Positions 47,630-57,008 of a stretch of 64,000 nt of DNA are shown piece by piece. Under the pieces are notes generated by a model. It worked only from the letters and a program-made list of their open reading frames with translations, was not told the origin of the DNA and ran no database searches. Source of the DNA: Myxococcales bacterium (GTDB lineage Bacteria > Myxococcota_A > Bradymonadia > UBA7976 > UBA1532); the NCBI GenBank assembly GCA_002731825.1, contig PCCS01000069.1:1-64000 (forward strand), in the 5' to 3' direction. Positions within the stretch are counted from its first letter, which is position 1; the number at the start of each line of letters is the position of its first letter. The translations under genes were made by a program, and so were the position numbers.

Positions 47630-48148
47630 TTGATTCAATCTATCCTCATTGCCCTGCTGACCGTGGCCGTCGTTTTTCTTGGGACTAGAGAAGCACGTCG
47701 GATGCTTTCTCGTCGGCGAGTCAAAAGAAAAGCTGAGTATGGCCGCCAGGCAGAAAACGATGCGGGCGAGCGTCTAACCGACTTAGGCTATCTCCTCATT
47801 GAGCAGCATCCGTCGGTTCCCTATATTTGGCAGCTCGACGGAGAAGATATGCCCGTCAATGCTGTTCCTGATTGGCTCGTGAAAAAAGATGGACGGACGT
47901 ACCTCGTCGAGGTGAAAACCGGCGGGCAAGCGAATCCAAAATCGGCCGCCATTCGTCGACAACTTTTGGAGTATTTCTTGTACGGGAATGCCGATGGCGT
48001 CTTATTCGTGCATGGTGAATCGGGGTCGGTACATCATGTTGACTTCCCCGCCGAATTTAAGATTCGGACCCCCGCTTGGGTTTGGCCCACTTTGGTTGGA
48101 CTATTCATCCTAGCGGCCGGATTTCTATGGGGCTGGATCCGGGCCTAG
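47630..48148 (+). CDS. Membrane-anchored PD-(D/E)XK nuclease-like protein
   Basis: 172 residues from a TTG at 47630. AAAAGGAGG lies 8 bases upstream, so this start is preferred to the ATG at 47609, which would overlap the SD. The N-terminal helix (LIALLTVAVVFLG) and C-terminal helix (WPTLVGLFILAAGFLWGW) flank a restriction-endonuclease-like core: DWLVKKDGRTYLVEVKTGG supplies the D...ExK catalytic motif, followed by the basic helix RRQLLEYFLYGNA. Members of this fold cut DNA or RNA, or are inactive. A basic block (RRRVKRKAEYG) follows the first helix. Membrane attachment on both ends with the fold inside is unusual. Confidence 0.8.
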   Translation: MIQSILIALLTVAVVFLGTREARRMLSRRRVKRKAEYGRQAENDAGERLTDLGYLLIEQHPSVPYIWQLDGEDMPVNAVPDWLVKKDGRTYLVEVKTGGQANPKSAAIRRQLLEYFLYGNADGVLFVHGESGSVHHVDFPAEFKIRTPAWVWPTLVGLFILAAGFLWGWIRA

Positions 48149-48179
48149 TCTGCTGCGGTGTACTCGGCGGCCCATACCT

Positions 48180-49004
48180 TTAATTCATCAAGCGGCCTGT
48201 TTGTTGAAACAGTGCATGGAGTTCGCCAATATTCTCCACCACGATATCGGGGGAGACATCGCTTAGCTCTAGTTGCTTCCGGGACGTCTCGCCTGAGAGG
48301 ACCAAGCAGCTCAGTACCTTGTGCTGAGCACCCATAGTTATGTCAGTATCCAGCTGATCGCCCACAATAATGAGTTGGTCCTTTGATTTTTTAAGCTTTC
48401 GCAAGCCGGCGTCCAGCATCGACAATTCAGGTTTTCCAAGGATGGTTGGTTTTAATCCTGTCGTCGTCTCAATGGCTGCAATGATCGCACCTGCGTCCGG
48501 CAACAGACCACGGGGGTCGATACAGGTTTTATCCGCATGAGTTGCATAATAAGGCAGTCCTTTCGCCACCAAAAGACAGGCGTCAGTCAAGCTCGCGTAG
48601 GTCAACGTAATGTCGTATCCGAGCAGGACGCAATCAGGCGCTTCATGAGCATCACACACCGTGAGACCAGCCCCTTCACATGCTACTTTTAACGCCTCTG
48701 TCCCCAGTACAAAGACCCGGCGGTACGTGGTTTCGTTAGCCAGGTAGTCGGCGCTTGCATCTCCGGAGGTCAACACATGCTCTAGCCGGGTTTCCATCGA
48801 CAATTTACCTAATCGGTCGCGATAAACACCTTTGGCTCTCGATGAGTTATTGGTGAAGACAAGATAGGGCAGGGATGCAGTCTTGAGCGCGGAAATAAAG
48901 GCCCTAGCGCCTGTCATGGCATTGGGCCCAACATAGAGCGTACCGTCCATGTCCAGTAGGAAGCCGTTGACTTTGGCCAACCTTGACATCAGTTGTTGAT
49001 TCAC
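48180..49004 (-). CDS. HAD-superfamily phosphatase, NagD-like
   Basis: 274 residues from a GTG at 49004 with GAGG 8 bases upstream; the frame is open from a GTG at 49028. The HAD nucleophile motif is FLLDMDGTLYVG, motif II is LVFTNNSSRAKGVY, and the C-terminal GDQLDTDITMGAQHKV is motif IV, as in NagD/p-nitrophenylphosphatase/phosphoglycolate-phosphatase-type enzymes. The C2 cap lies between motifs II and III. It hydrolyses small phosphoesters in the cytoplasm. No neighbour suggests the substrate. Confidence 0.9.
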   Translation of the reverse strand: MNQQLMSRLAKVNGFLLDMDGTLYVGPNAMTGARAFISALKTASLPYLVFTNNSSRAKGVYRDRLGKLSMETRLEHVLTSGDASADYLANETTYRRVFVLGTEALKVACEGAGLTVCDAHEAPDCVLLGYDITLTYASLTDACLLVAKGLPYYATHADKTCIDPRGLLPDAGAIIAAIETTTGLKPTILGKPELSMLDAGLRKLKKSKDQLIIVGDQLDTDITMGAQHKVLSCLVLSGETSRKQLELSDVSPDIVVENIGELHALFQQTGRLMN

Positions 49005-49134
49005 GAAATTTACCTCGCTTGATTTCACTTCGTTTAAGACAAAAGCGTTGCATCGTCTTCAAAAAAACGCCGCGCCGAGCTGCTTTTAGACACTGTGAGA
49101 GATGGCCATGCATTCCTTGACCGGCATTACCTGA

Positions 49135-50448
49135 TCATTCGGCCCTGTTCCCCTGGGTTTGTTGACCTTGGTCTGTCTGCGCATCGAGCCGCCCAAGGAT
49201 AGACGAGAGTACGAGTCCAAGCAGGCAAAAAGCCAAGAAAAAATAGAAGCCAACTTGTAGACCTGTTCCGTTGGTCGTCAGTACGTCAATGTCACCGTGC
49301 TGGGCGCCGATTTGACTCAGTTGGGTGTGGATTAAGCGACTAAAGCCAATGTAAGCCATGAAGATGGAGACGACCATAACATCTGCCATGGACCATTTTC
49401 CTGATTTAAGAGCAAAGAACTGAATCACTTTACTCCGCTTAGATGCTCGCGAAAAAAGTGCACATACGCCGGTACAGAGTAGTTTGAAAAAGGGGAATAT
49501 GACACTAAATAAGCCGATCAGCAGACCGACGATCATGACATCGAGTTGGCCAGACCTGACCATTAACAGGACAAAATCGATAATACTTTTGCTCTGGTAG
49601 AACACCAATTGGTTTGCAAATGTAAAGGCTTCGCCAGCGATGACGATACTCAGCGCCCCTAATTTGGCCTCAACGTCTAACATTGGCATGCTGATGCCTC
49701 CGTACCAGAGGACGCCCGATAGCAAAGCTAAGAGCGTGAGGTCGAGTCGCGTATAGGGTGACCCGACGATAAAGCAGCAGAGTAGAATAAACAGACTCAA
49801 TGCGAGTACAGCATTGCTCCGATGAGTCAGCGCCATAGACGCCAGGTCTAGGTCATGGGCGATTTGAGCACGACAGGGATATCGGTGTGTACACCCATGT
49901 TTAGCCATGGTTGCAATAAGAACGGACCGGTCGACTTTAGTGTGTGTTTCTGCACGTAGCAAATTGAGTTCAGTTTCGAGGAGGCGCCTGAGTTGCTGTC
50001 GGGTCTCAGGCTCACTTAATTTTGTCTCAAGACGGGATAAGATCGTCCTGGCCAAAGTCGGAATCTTTACCGGGTCGATATGCTCTTTTAAAGCGATGGA
50101 CGCAACCTGCTGTTTCATCGTGCTCAATCGACCGATGGCCTCGTCTATGGAGTTCATCAAATTATAAAGTGCTGACTCGATCAACGGTAATAAGTCATCC
50201 CGTCGTCGAGGTGTGAGTTCAAACTGGTCCACCTTAGTCAGGGCGACTTGTGCTCCGATCTCGGCCCATGTCGACACATCGAATACGCCGTATTTAATAT
50301 GGTCGAGTTCTGCGAGGTCGAGGGCGATTTCCGAACGCAATTCCGATTGCTTTTGAATATCAATTGTTAGGAAAGCGACATAGCCGATGAGGGGCAGCAG
50401 GACGCTCGCTTTGATGACCGGCCAGACCATGGATTGCTTCCCGGACAT
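49135..50448 (-). CDS. PqiA-like membrane protein
   Basis: 437 residues from the ATG at 50448, with GGGAGTG just upstream; the TTG at 50463 overlaps that SD. An N-terminal helix is followed by a large periplasmic domain (about 25-200) rich in Leu/Arg helices, then a membrane half with VIFPFFKLL and the block KSGKWSMADVMVVSIFMAYIGF, which is the PqiA-domain signature. In E. coli PqiA works with PqiB/C, an MCE system moving lipids to or from the outer membrane. No PqiB-like gene is next to it, and the zinc-ribbon half of PqiA is missing, so its partner is unknown. Confidence 0.78.
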   Translation of the reverse strand: MSGKQSMVWPVIKASVLLPLIGYVAFLTIDIQKQSELRSEIALDLAELDHIKYGVFDVSTWAEIGAQVALTKVDQFELTPRRRDDLLPLIESALYNLMNSIDEAIGRLSTMKQQVASIALKEHIDPVKIPTLARTILSRLETKLSEPETRQQLRRLLETELNLLRAETHTKVDRSVLIATMAKHGCTHRYPCRAQIAHDLDLASMALTHRSNAVLALSLFILLCCFIVGSPYTRLDLTLLALLSGVLWYGGISMPMLDVEAKLGALSIVIAGEAFTFANQLVFYQSKSIIDFVLLMVRSGQLDVMIVGLLIGLFSVIFPFFKLLCTGVCALFSRASKRSKVIQFFALKSGKWSMADVMVVSIFMAYIGFSRLIHTQLSQIGAQHGDIDVLTTNGTGLQVGFYFFLAFCLLGLVLSSILGRLDAQTDQGQQTQGNRAE

Positions 50449-50569
50449 GTCGAACACTCCCAATGCACCCGTTGCTCAAATCATCAGGTCGAATGGATCC
50501 TGAACCGAGCCATGTTCAGACTCGGTGACACCCACGGCAATTTGTAGTCGATGTTCGCTCGCAATGAAA

Positions 50570-50578
50570 GGGGGGGGG
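50570..50578 (+). repeat. G9 homopolymer upstream of the CRTAC1-type gene
   Basis: Nine consecutive G. It lies about 100 bp upstream of the preferred start at 50679 and 2 bp before a GTG at 50580. Tracts like this can vary by slippage and are also prone to sequencing error. Confidence 0.7.
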
Positions 50579-50678
50579 CGTGTCAACTCAGATGTCGAAC
50601 GAACTCTTAATGCACCCGATGACGTTTTCAGATAATCTCCCAATCCTAACGAATGAGTCTCGGATAGTGGATTTGTCC

Positions 50679-53600
50679 ATGAACTTTAGACATTCAATTC
50701 TCTTTGGACTGCTTATTTTTTCGGCTTGCCGTGGTCCAGACTCCGTTGGAAGCGAGCCGAACACGCCTGATGCGCAGGCCGATATGAGGCCGCTGGATGC
50801 AGCATCACTGCCAGTGGACAAGGGCCAAGCGACCTGGCCATTTAAATGGTCTGTGCCGGATGTCCATTCTCTCGACGTACGTCAATCTGAAAAGCTGACC
50901 CAAAAGATATCCAAAAAGCTCAAACAGCTCTGTTCCAAAACTGGACTATTGAAATCGAGTACAACCGATGACTTTAAAGCAAAATGGGTGCGTGTGTCCT
51001 CGACAAAGGATGTTCATGATCGCATACGAACTCGAACCTATTCGGTCGATGAATCCGAATTAGAGTTGGCTGCCTTCAATGCTCGTTGGCGGGCCATGCG
51101 GGGGGATTTTCTATCCTTGACGCGATGCAAAGTGAAAGTCTTTGAGACACTGATTGGTCTCCGCGGCCAGGGGGCATGGTTGAAAGCTGACCTCTTCATT
51201 GAAGGCATTTATGGCGATGGGCAGCGCTACAGTTTACGCGGCCAGCTCGGGATTGTCTCGGATATCGCGAGCAACCGATTTCGAGGACTTCGTTTGATCA
51301 GAGCCAAGCATCGAACAACCATCCGCACAGATTTCGAGAATGTGACTCAGCACGTTGGAGCCATCATGGCTAGGAGCCAAGAATCACAGGCCATTTTCAA
51401 AAAGCAGCTGGACTCAGGACTGGTTCAGACCGTGGGTGGGTTAAGTGTGATCGATTGGAATGCTGATGGTCGAGATGATTTGATGGCCTGGGATACCCGC
51501 CGATTGCTTCAAATCTTTGTCAATGATGGTCAAGCTGGGTTCAACTCGGTCACTCGGCTGATACCAGCTGAAGCGGTTGGTTTACACATGGTGCTTCTGG
51601 ATTTAAACAGTGATGGACAACACGATCTTGTATCGAGTCAGTTGGTTGGCTGTGAGGCGGGCGAAGCCTGGTTCGGGTTGTACCAGCAAAAAAGTGATGG
51701 ATTTAAGTCCCTCGGCAAACGGCTAAAATTCAAGACAGATTGTAATGGTTTTCGGGCCAGACGCTACCAACACATCGCCACCAGCGATGTCGATGGGGAC
51801 GGGGACTTAGATATTTTCTTCGCGGGCTTCGCAGCCATTTCATCATCGCGCAACCGCGGCAACGTATACCAAACGAACGGCGGGTTAGAGAATCTACTTT
51901 TCCTAAATCGAGGCCAACATCGCTACCGCGAGGTCGCTCGGGCAGGCGGGTTTGCAGGTGAAGACCAAACCTACGTCGGTAAATTTTTCGATATGGATGA
52001 AGATGGCGATGATGATCTCTTGACCGTTAATGACTTCGGCGTCAACCGAACCTACGAAAATCTTGGTCGCGGCCGGTTTCGTGAAATGCATACGCCCGGG
52101 CTCTCTGACAACGGACAATCCATGGGGGTGAGCGTGGTCGATGTTGATGGTGACCAGACATTGGATGTGTACATTTCCAACATGTACTCATATGCGGGCA
52201 ACCGGATTGTGCCTTTGGTCCAAAAAGACTTTAAACCCGATACATACAAAACCCTCTTCGGTCTGACGCAAGGCAACACTTACTATAAGAAAGCCCAAAA
52301 TGGGTTTAAGGACCATGCTCGGGAGATGGGGCTTGCCCATGCCGGATGGGCTTGGGGCCAAGCGGTCTTCGATATTGAAAATGATGGTGATTTGGACATC
52401 TATGTCGCCAACGGAAATGCGACCCACAGCGACGCGAGAGCGCCCGACTACTGAACGTATTATTGGCGGCAGGTTGTCGCTGATGCCAAACGGTCTGATA
52501 CCGGGGAGCAGGATGGCTCTTTCTTATCAGACCTCGACCAAATCGAATCCAAAAGATTCCGCGGCAGTTTCAGCGGCGATGAGAAAGATGTCCTTTTTCT
52601 CAACAGTCGTCAGGAAAAGGGATTTATTGATGTCCATCATTTATTCGGGCTGACCGACGTTCTAGACGGCCGAGCCGTGGTGCCTTTTGATATGGACGGA
52701 GATGGGAAACAGGATTTGGCACTCCGGACTTTACAAGGATTAAGGATCTACAAGAACGTCAATCAGTCCACAAATCACTTCATACAAATTGAGGCCCAGG
52801 ACCGCAATGGTCAGACTGTCGAGGGCAGTCTCGTCACTGTCACCGTTGGAGATAAGACGCGGATTGCTCGACTCACAAGAGATGGGAGTTTCAATTCACA
52901 AGTTGCCCCTCGGGTTCATTTTGGTCTAGGCCAAGAGATTGCTCCTGTCACGTGTACAGTTCGCTGGCCAAATGGGATGGAAAGTCGATTCGCGAACCTT
53001 GCTGTCGACCAGCGATATCGAGTTCAGCCGGGCCTTAGAACGGCCGTGCGTGTTGACAGGCCAAAGTGGGTCGAGTCATTGCCGACATTTGGGTCTGCAG
53101 GACGCGGTATCTCGGGGCGAGCTCTGACGCCCCGAGGGACGCCGCGGACGCTGATCAAAGAGGATCGAGTTACGGTGATTAATCTCTGGGCTCCATGGTG
53201 CGAGCCATGCAAAGACGAAATGCCACATCTAGACGCTCTATCAAAATCCGAGTCCAGCTGGCTAGACGTTGTCGGACTCGGCGTTGAGCCTAACAAAGGC
53301 CAAGCGTATGCAGATTATTTCAAGGAAAACCAGCTTACCTACCCCCTTCTTATGGCTGATAAACAGCTCCTTGAGACCATCTTTCCTGATGGTAAGAGCC
53401 GACTCCCGACAACTCTAGTCTACAATCGAGAGGGTCGGCTGGTTCGACGTTATAGCGGCTCACTATCCAAGGTCCAGCTAGACGCCATCGTCGCACCCCT
53501 TAAAAACTTTGACACCAGCGCCGAAGATTACGTTTGGAAGTCCGAAATGGCTGAACAAGAGGGGGATCAATTCGCGGCTTATTTAGCCTTGAAAGACGCT

Positions 53601-54011
53601 GTTAAGAAAGCGCCGAAGTCCGTTTCTATTTTGGTTCAAGCGGCCTATTCTGCTGACCGAGTTGGGGCACAGCAGGATGCTGTTGAGTTGGTTGAGCGCG
53701 CCGTTAAAGCGCGGCCAAAGAGCATCCTTGGTTGGCGTGCGACCGCTCGACTTTTGAGCAAATATGGAGGGGCTGCAGCGGCTCAAGCCCGGGTTGAAAA
53801 AGCCCCTAATACGCTTGCCATATTGATCCTTAAATCTGAATTGGCGGGGGCCATCAAAAATGAAGGATTGGCGTTAGAGCTGGCACGGCAGGCTCAGAAA
53901 ATTGAACCGGATTCGCCCGCGGTTAAACGTCGAATCCGTTGGCTGACTGACCCTGAGGCGAGAAAACTCGATTTGAGGAACATCGGAGACTCAAAATCGT
54001 TGTTTGAGTAA
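50679..54011 (+). CDS. FG-GAP/ASPIC-UnbV/thioredoxin lipoprotein with in-frame UGA (candidate selenoprotein)
   Basis: Read through a TGA at 52452-52454 this is one frame of 1,110 residues, with the UGA at codon 592. MNFRHSILFGLLIFSAC is a lipoprotein signal (start at 50679; a GTG at 50580 is also open). Seven or so FG-GAP/VCBS units follow with Asp-rich loops (DWNADGRDDLM, DVDGDGDLDIF, DMDEDGDDDLL, DIENDGDLDIY). The UGA falls in ARAPDY-U-TYYWRQ. After it the frame continues without a break into another VCBS unit (DMDGDGKQDLALR), an ASPIC/UnbV domain (HFGLGQEIAPVTCTVRWPNG), a TlpA-like thioredoxin domain with WCEPC, and a TPR-type helical tail. A hairpin follows the UGA directly. A plain nonsense mutation is the alternative; the second half has no own SD or start that fits. 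Confidence 0.75.
52461..52485 (+). promoter_or_regulatory. SECIS-like hairpin after the in-frame UGA
   Basis: UAUUGGCGGC-AGGUU-GUCGCUGAUG: bases 52461-52470 pair with 52476-52485 in 10 continuous pairs, of which four are G-U, around a 5-base loop. The loop contains GGU. Seventeen bases lie between the UGA and the first loop G. These are the position and shape of bacterial SECIS elements such as that of fdhF, which has an AGGUCU loop. The hairpin is read as codons TYYWRQVVAD. Seen in sequence; function inferred. Confidence 0.55.
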
Positions 54012-54102
54012 ATGCTCATTGGTCTACGCCAGTGGCGCAGACTGTGCCAATATATACGATGGATACTGGATTTGAATTAACGCGTCTTTCGCTGAGGAGT
54101 TC

Positions 54103-55479
54103 ATGTTGAGCCGCCGAATGCTTTTGCTCAATGTCGCCGCTTTGTCGCCATGGGAAATCGGTGACGATTGTCCAACTTTGAGTGCTTTGGCCAGTGCGGG
54201 CTCCATGAGTAGTTTAATCGCTCCAGACCCCGTACTGACCTGTACCTCACACGCCACGATGCTCACAGGGCTCTCTCCGCGCGAACATGGCATTGTAGGC
54301 AATGGCTGGTACGACACCAGCGCAGCTCAAGTGTTAAACTGGGGCCGAAGTGACAATCTCGTCTCCGGTGAGAAAATTTGGGAGGCAGCCCGACGGCTCA
54401 AACCTGACTTTAAGACCATTAATCTTTTCTGGAGATATTGCACCCATTCAAGTGCTGATATCACGTTGACGGAGCGTCCTACCTATTTTTCCAATGGACG
54501 TAAGGGGGCTGATGTCTATGGCCAACCAGCGGCGTTTCGGCAGTCCGTTACGGACGCGTTAGGTGCTTTCCCATTCTTTCACTTTTGGGGCCCTAAAGCA
54601 GGGTTACCGTCAACGGATTGGATCCTTCAAGTTGCCATTAAGGCATTACGGGAAGAAACGCCTGACCTTCTGCTGTGTTACGCGCCCGGTCTCGATTACG
54701 ATATCCAGCGGTTTGGGCCTAAATCTGAGCAAGCCCGTGCGGCGTTGCGCGCGGGCGATACCGCATTTAAGGCACTGATAGACCTCGCTTTGGAACAAGA
54801 TATGGATGTCTGTGTTGTGTCCGACTATGGCTTTGCCGAAGTGACTCGACCCATCTTTCCCAACCGTGCCCTACGTCAAGCCGGCTTTGTCGTGGTGGAT
54901 GATGCGGTCAATGGTGAACTGCTTGAACCGGGTGCATCGAGAGCGTTTGCTGTTTGTGATAACCAAGCGGCGCATGTCTATGTCCAAGAGAGTGCCGACA
55001 TAGAGGCGGTGAAGACATGTCTACTCGATTTAGACGGCGTGAGAGATGTCCTCGGCCCTGACCCGGCTGATTCCGTGTGTCTTGGACACGGACGTTCGGG
55101 TCAATTACTGGCCATTGCCGAGGCCGATGCGTGGTTTGCTTACCCATATTGGCTGGACGATAAAAAGGCGCCTGACTTTGCGAGTTGTGTAGACATCTTC
55201 AAAAAACCAGGATTCGACCCCTGTGAGTTGTTTTTACGCCAGGGCGTGTCCGGGTCCCTCCATATGGCAAAACGTTTCATTCAATTGAAGACGGGAATCA
55301 GGGCGCCTTTTGACGTCATCTCCACAGACTATCAGCTCGTCCGTGGCTCTCGAAATATTCGGCCAGAGCAATTGGAGGATCACGCCTGTTTAATCACCAG
55401 TTGGCCGAGTGGACTCGATCAAAGTGTGCCTATGACGAGTCTGAAGGGCCTTGTTTTGGATCGGCTCATTGGAGCCTGA
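54103..55479 (+). CDS. Alkaline-phosphatase-superfamily phosphodiesterase
   Basis: 458 residues of the type I phosphodiesterase/nucleotide pyrophosphatase family: PTLSALASAGSMSSLIAPDPVLTCTSHATMLTGLSPREHGIVGN gives the metal-binding nucleophile region, with Thr/Ser in TCTSHAT; DMDVCVVSDYGFAEV supplies a later metal pair. The usual first Asp is not obvious and the first strand begins LLLNVAAL, so the metal set is partly divergent. No signal peptide is seen. It hydrolyses phosphodiesters or transfers phospho-groups. It starts 91 bp after the CRTAC1-type gene. Confidence 0.82.
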   Translation: MLSRRMLLLNVAALSPWEIGDDCPTLSALASAGSMSSLIAPDPVLTCTSHATMLTGLSPREHGIVGNGWYDTSAAQVLNWGRSDNLVSGEKIWEAARRLKPDFKTINLFWRYCTHSSADITLTERPTYFSNGRKGADVYGQPAAFRQSVTDALGAFPFFHFWGPKAGLPSTDWILQVAIKALREETPDLLLCYAPGLDYDIQRFGPKSEQARAALRAGDTAFKALIDLALEQDMDVCVVSDYGFAEVTRPIFPNRALRQAGFVVVDDAVNGELLEPGASRAFAVCDNQAAHVYVQESADIEAVKTCLLDLDGVRDVLGPDPADSVCLGHGRSGQLLAIAEADAWFAYPYWLDDKKAPDFASCVDIFKKPGFDPCELFLRQGVSGSLHMAKRFIQLKTGIRAPFDVISTDYQLVRGSRNIRPEQLEDHACLITSWPSGLDQSVPMTSLKGLVLDRLIGA

Positions 55480-55572
55480 ACGCAGCGTATTTCAAAATCA
55501 TTTCATCCGTTACCGAGGCTTTGCTTTAGACGCGCGATATTGGCCTCCAGCGATCGCCTGTTCGTCAACGCG

Positions 55573-55884
55573 CTACACGTCGGTGCTATCAAACTTGCAG
55601 TGAAACCCAACACAGGAGACGGTTTCCGGTTGTTCGCTGGTCTCGACGGCCATAAGTAGCATTTGAATGTTATGCATTTGGTCTGAATCCAGCGGCAGTG
55701 AGACAACCTGACGCCCCACCCGTGAACCCGTGATGGTTGTGACGACGGCAACCGTGCTCTCTTGATTGAGGGCCGCGATCACATGTTGACCGATTTGCTC
55801 TGCCAAGGAAGACAGGGGGGTGCTCACTGGCTCTGCTGATTGTTGCTCCGCTGGCATTGGTTCTGAATCGGTCTTTTTTGTCAT
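55573..55884 (-). CDS. Small hypothetical protein
   Basis: 103 residues from the ATG at 55884, with AGGGGG seven bases upstream; the frame is open to 55944. The N-terminus is a Pro/Ser/Glu-rich tail, then a helix (LSSLAEQIGQHVIAAL) and a beta strand segment. Two cysteines near the end (SCVGFHCKF) are spaced C-x4-C. No family known. Convergent with the phosphodiesterase gene. Confidence 0.6.
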   Translation of the reverse strand: MTKKTDSEPMPAEQQSAEPVSTPLSSLAEQIGQHVIAALNQESTVAVVTTITGSRVGRQVVSLPLDSDQMHNIQMLLMAVETSEQPETVSCVGFHCKFDSTDV

Positions 55885-56079
55885 GGATACCCCCTCAGTA
55901 AAACGCTTCAGCAGCATCGGAATGCTCTGATGCAATTGCAACATAAAACGGTATGCTTCAGTGTGGATAGGGTGTGATTATTTTCCCCCTTATGGTTCGT
56001 CAGACGCTTTTTAGTCGGGCCCTAGCTTGTGCTGCAGTCTATCAATGGCGTACCGTGGAACACCACCAAGGAGGAGTAT

Positions 56080-56262
56080 ATGGGTCTCTGGAACCGCTAT
56101 CGAACAATCAAATCTGCCGAGAAGAAAAAGGCGGAATCTCAGGACGCCCCAGTGGATGTTTCCGAGTTAGATGATGACACAATCGACGCAGGGGATGCCT
56201 TGGAGAAAGAGGTAGCTGAAGAACTGGAGCGGTCAAGAACGAGACGCCGTTCGGCTGATTGA
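56080..56262 (+). CDS. Small acidic coiled protein
   Basis: 60 residues from the ATG at 56080, which has a strong AAGGAGGAG Shine-Dalgarno; the longer frame to 56029 has none. MGLWNRYRTIKSAEKKK is followed by an acidic stretch (DVSELDDDTIDAGDALEKEVAEELERSR) and a basic end. It is all helical, probably coiled-coil, and cytoplasmic. No family known. Confidence 0.65.
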   Translation: MGLWNRYRTIKSAEKKKAESQDAPVDVSELDDDTIDAGDALEKEVAEELERSRTRRRSAD

Positions 56263-56370
56263 ACTCGATTTTAAAGGGCCTCTTCAACCATTTCACGGAG
56301 TCGAACTCCAATCGGTCTGTTCCGATTCAAACCGATTCTGTTTACGGCTGGGAAAGTTGTGAGTCAATCT

Positions 56371-56400
56371 TTGGGGAGATTGAACAACCTCTGGTATACT
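56371..56400 (+). promoter_or_regulatory. Predicted promoter; transcript possibly leaderless
   Basis: TTGGGG (56371-56376), an 18-bp spacer and TATACT (56395-56400). Only six bases separate the -10 box from the ATG at 56407, so transcription would begin at or near that ATG. Confidence 0.4.
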
Positions 56401-56406
56401 GCGGGC

Positions 56407-56949
56407 ATGACACAGTTTGATTCGATACATTCTTTGGCTCAGACCGTTACAGCTGGGACAGTGTTATTCGAAGAGGGCACCGCCGGTGGCGGTATTGTCG
56501 TGCTCTTGAGCGGCCGGCTAAGCGTCCTGAAAGGCGGGCATCTGGTCGGGACGATATCGGAACCAGGCGCGTATGTCGGCGAGTCGACCTTTGTAACAGG
56601 AAAGATGCGCGGTGCCACGGTCGTGGCTGAAAACTCGGCCACCATCATTCGTCTAAGCGCTCAGCAATCGGCTGACTTTCTTCAATCGCCAGGCGCAGAA
56701 GCAAAGATGATACGGACGGTGACTCAGCGACTGGATTCTGCGAATGATGTCATTCGCAAGCGAGCGGAGCGAATTACAGCGCTTGAATTGGCTTTGAAAA
56801 CCGTCCTCTCAGGTCTCACTGTGATTCATCAGGACCTCAGAAATGCTGACACGAATCCCGAGGCGTTGACCGAGGTCGCTCGTCAAATTAGGGTTTTGGT
56901 CAATCGACATGGCACCGAAGACCTCCTCGATCCCCCGATCATCATTTAG
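56407..56949 (+). CDS. Cyclic-nucleotide-binding (CRP/FNR-type) domain protein
   Basis: 180 residues. The cNMP-binding beta-roll covers about 5-110 (TVTAGTVLFEEGTAGGGIVVLLSGRLSVLKGG, then GAYVGESTFVTGKMRGATVVAEN), followed by a long helix (LDSANDVIRKRAERITALELAL) and a C-terminal helical tail without a helix-turn-helix. It has GES where the phosphate cassette is expected but no clear Arg partner for cAMP. It is a cNMP- or ligand-sensing effector rather than a DNA-binding regulator. The start at 56407 is six bases past a TATACT box; a GTG at 56359 is the other choice. Confidence 0.82.
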   Translation: MTQFDSIHSLAQTVTAGTVLFEEGTAGGGIVVLLSGRLSVLKGGHLVGTISEPGAYVGESTFVTGKMRGATVVAENSATIIRLSAQQSADFLQSPGAEAKMIRTVTQRLDSANDVIRKRAERITALELALKTVLSGLTVIHQDLRNADTNPEALTEVARQIRVLVNRHGTEDLLDPPIII

Positions 56950-57008
56950 GACATCGGATTCAGTTTCGGACCTCTCATTGCATATCATTGATTGGAGATA
57001 GGCTCGCT

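Noticed and set aside
52300-52653. Overlapping frame-1 ORF across the UGA as a sign of frameshift
   Set aside because: The two halves of the lipoprotein are in the same frame (frame 3) with only a UGA between them, and the domain order is continuous in that frame. The frame-1 ORF has no family features.
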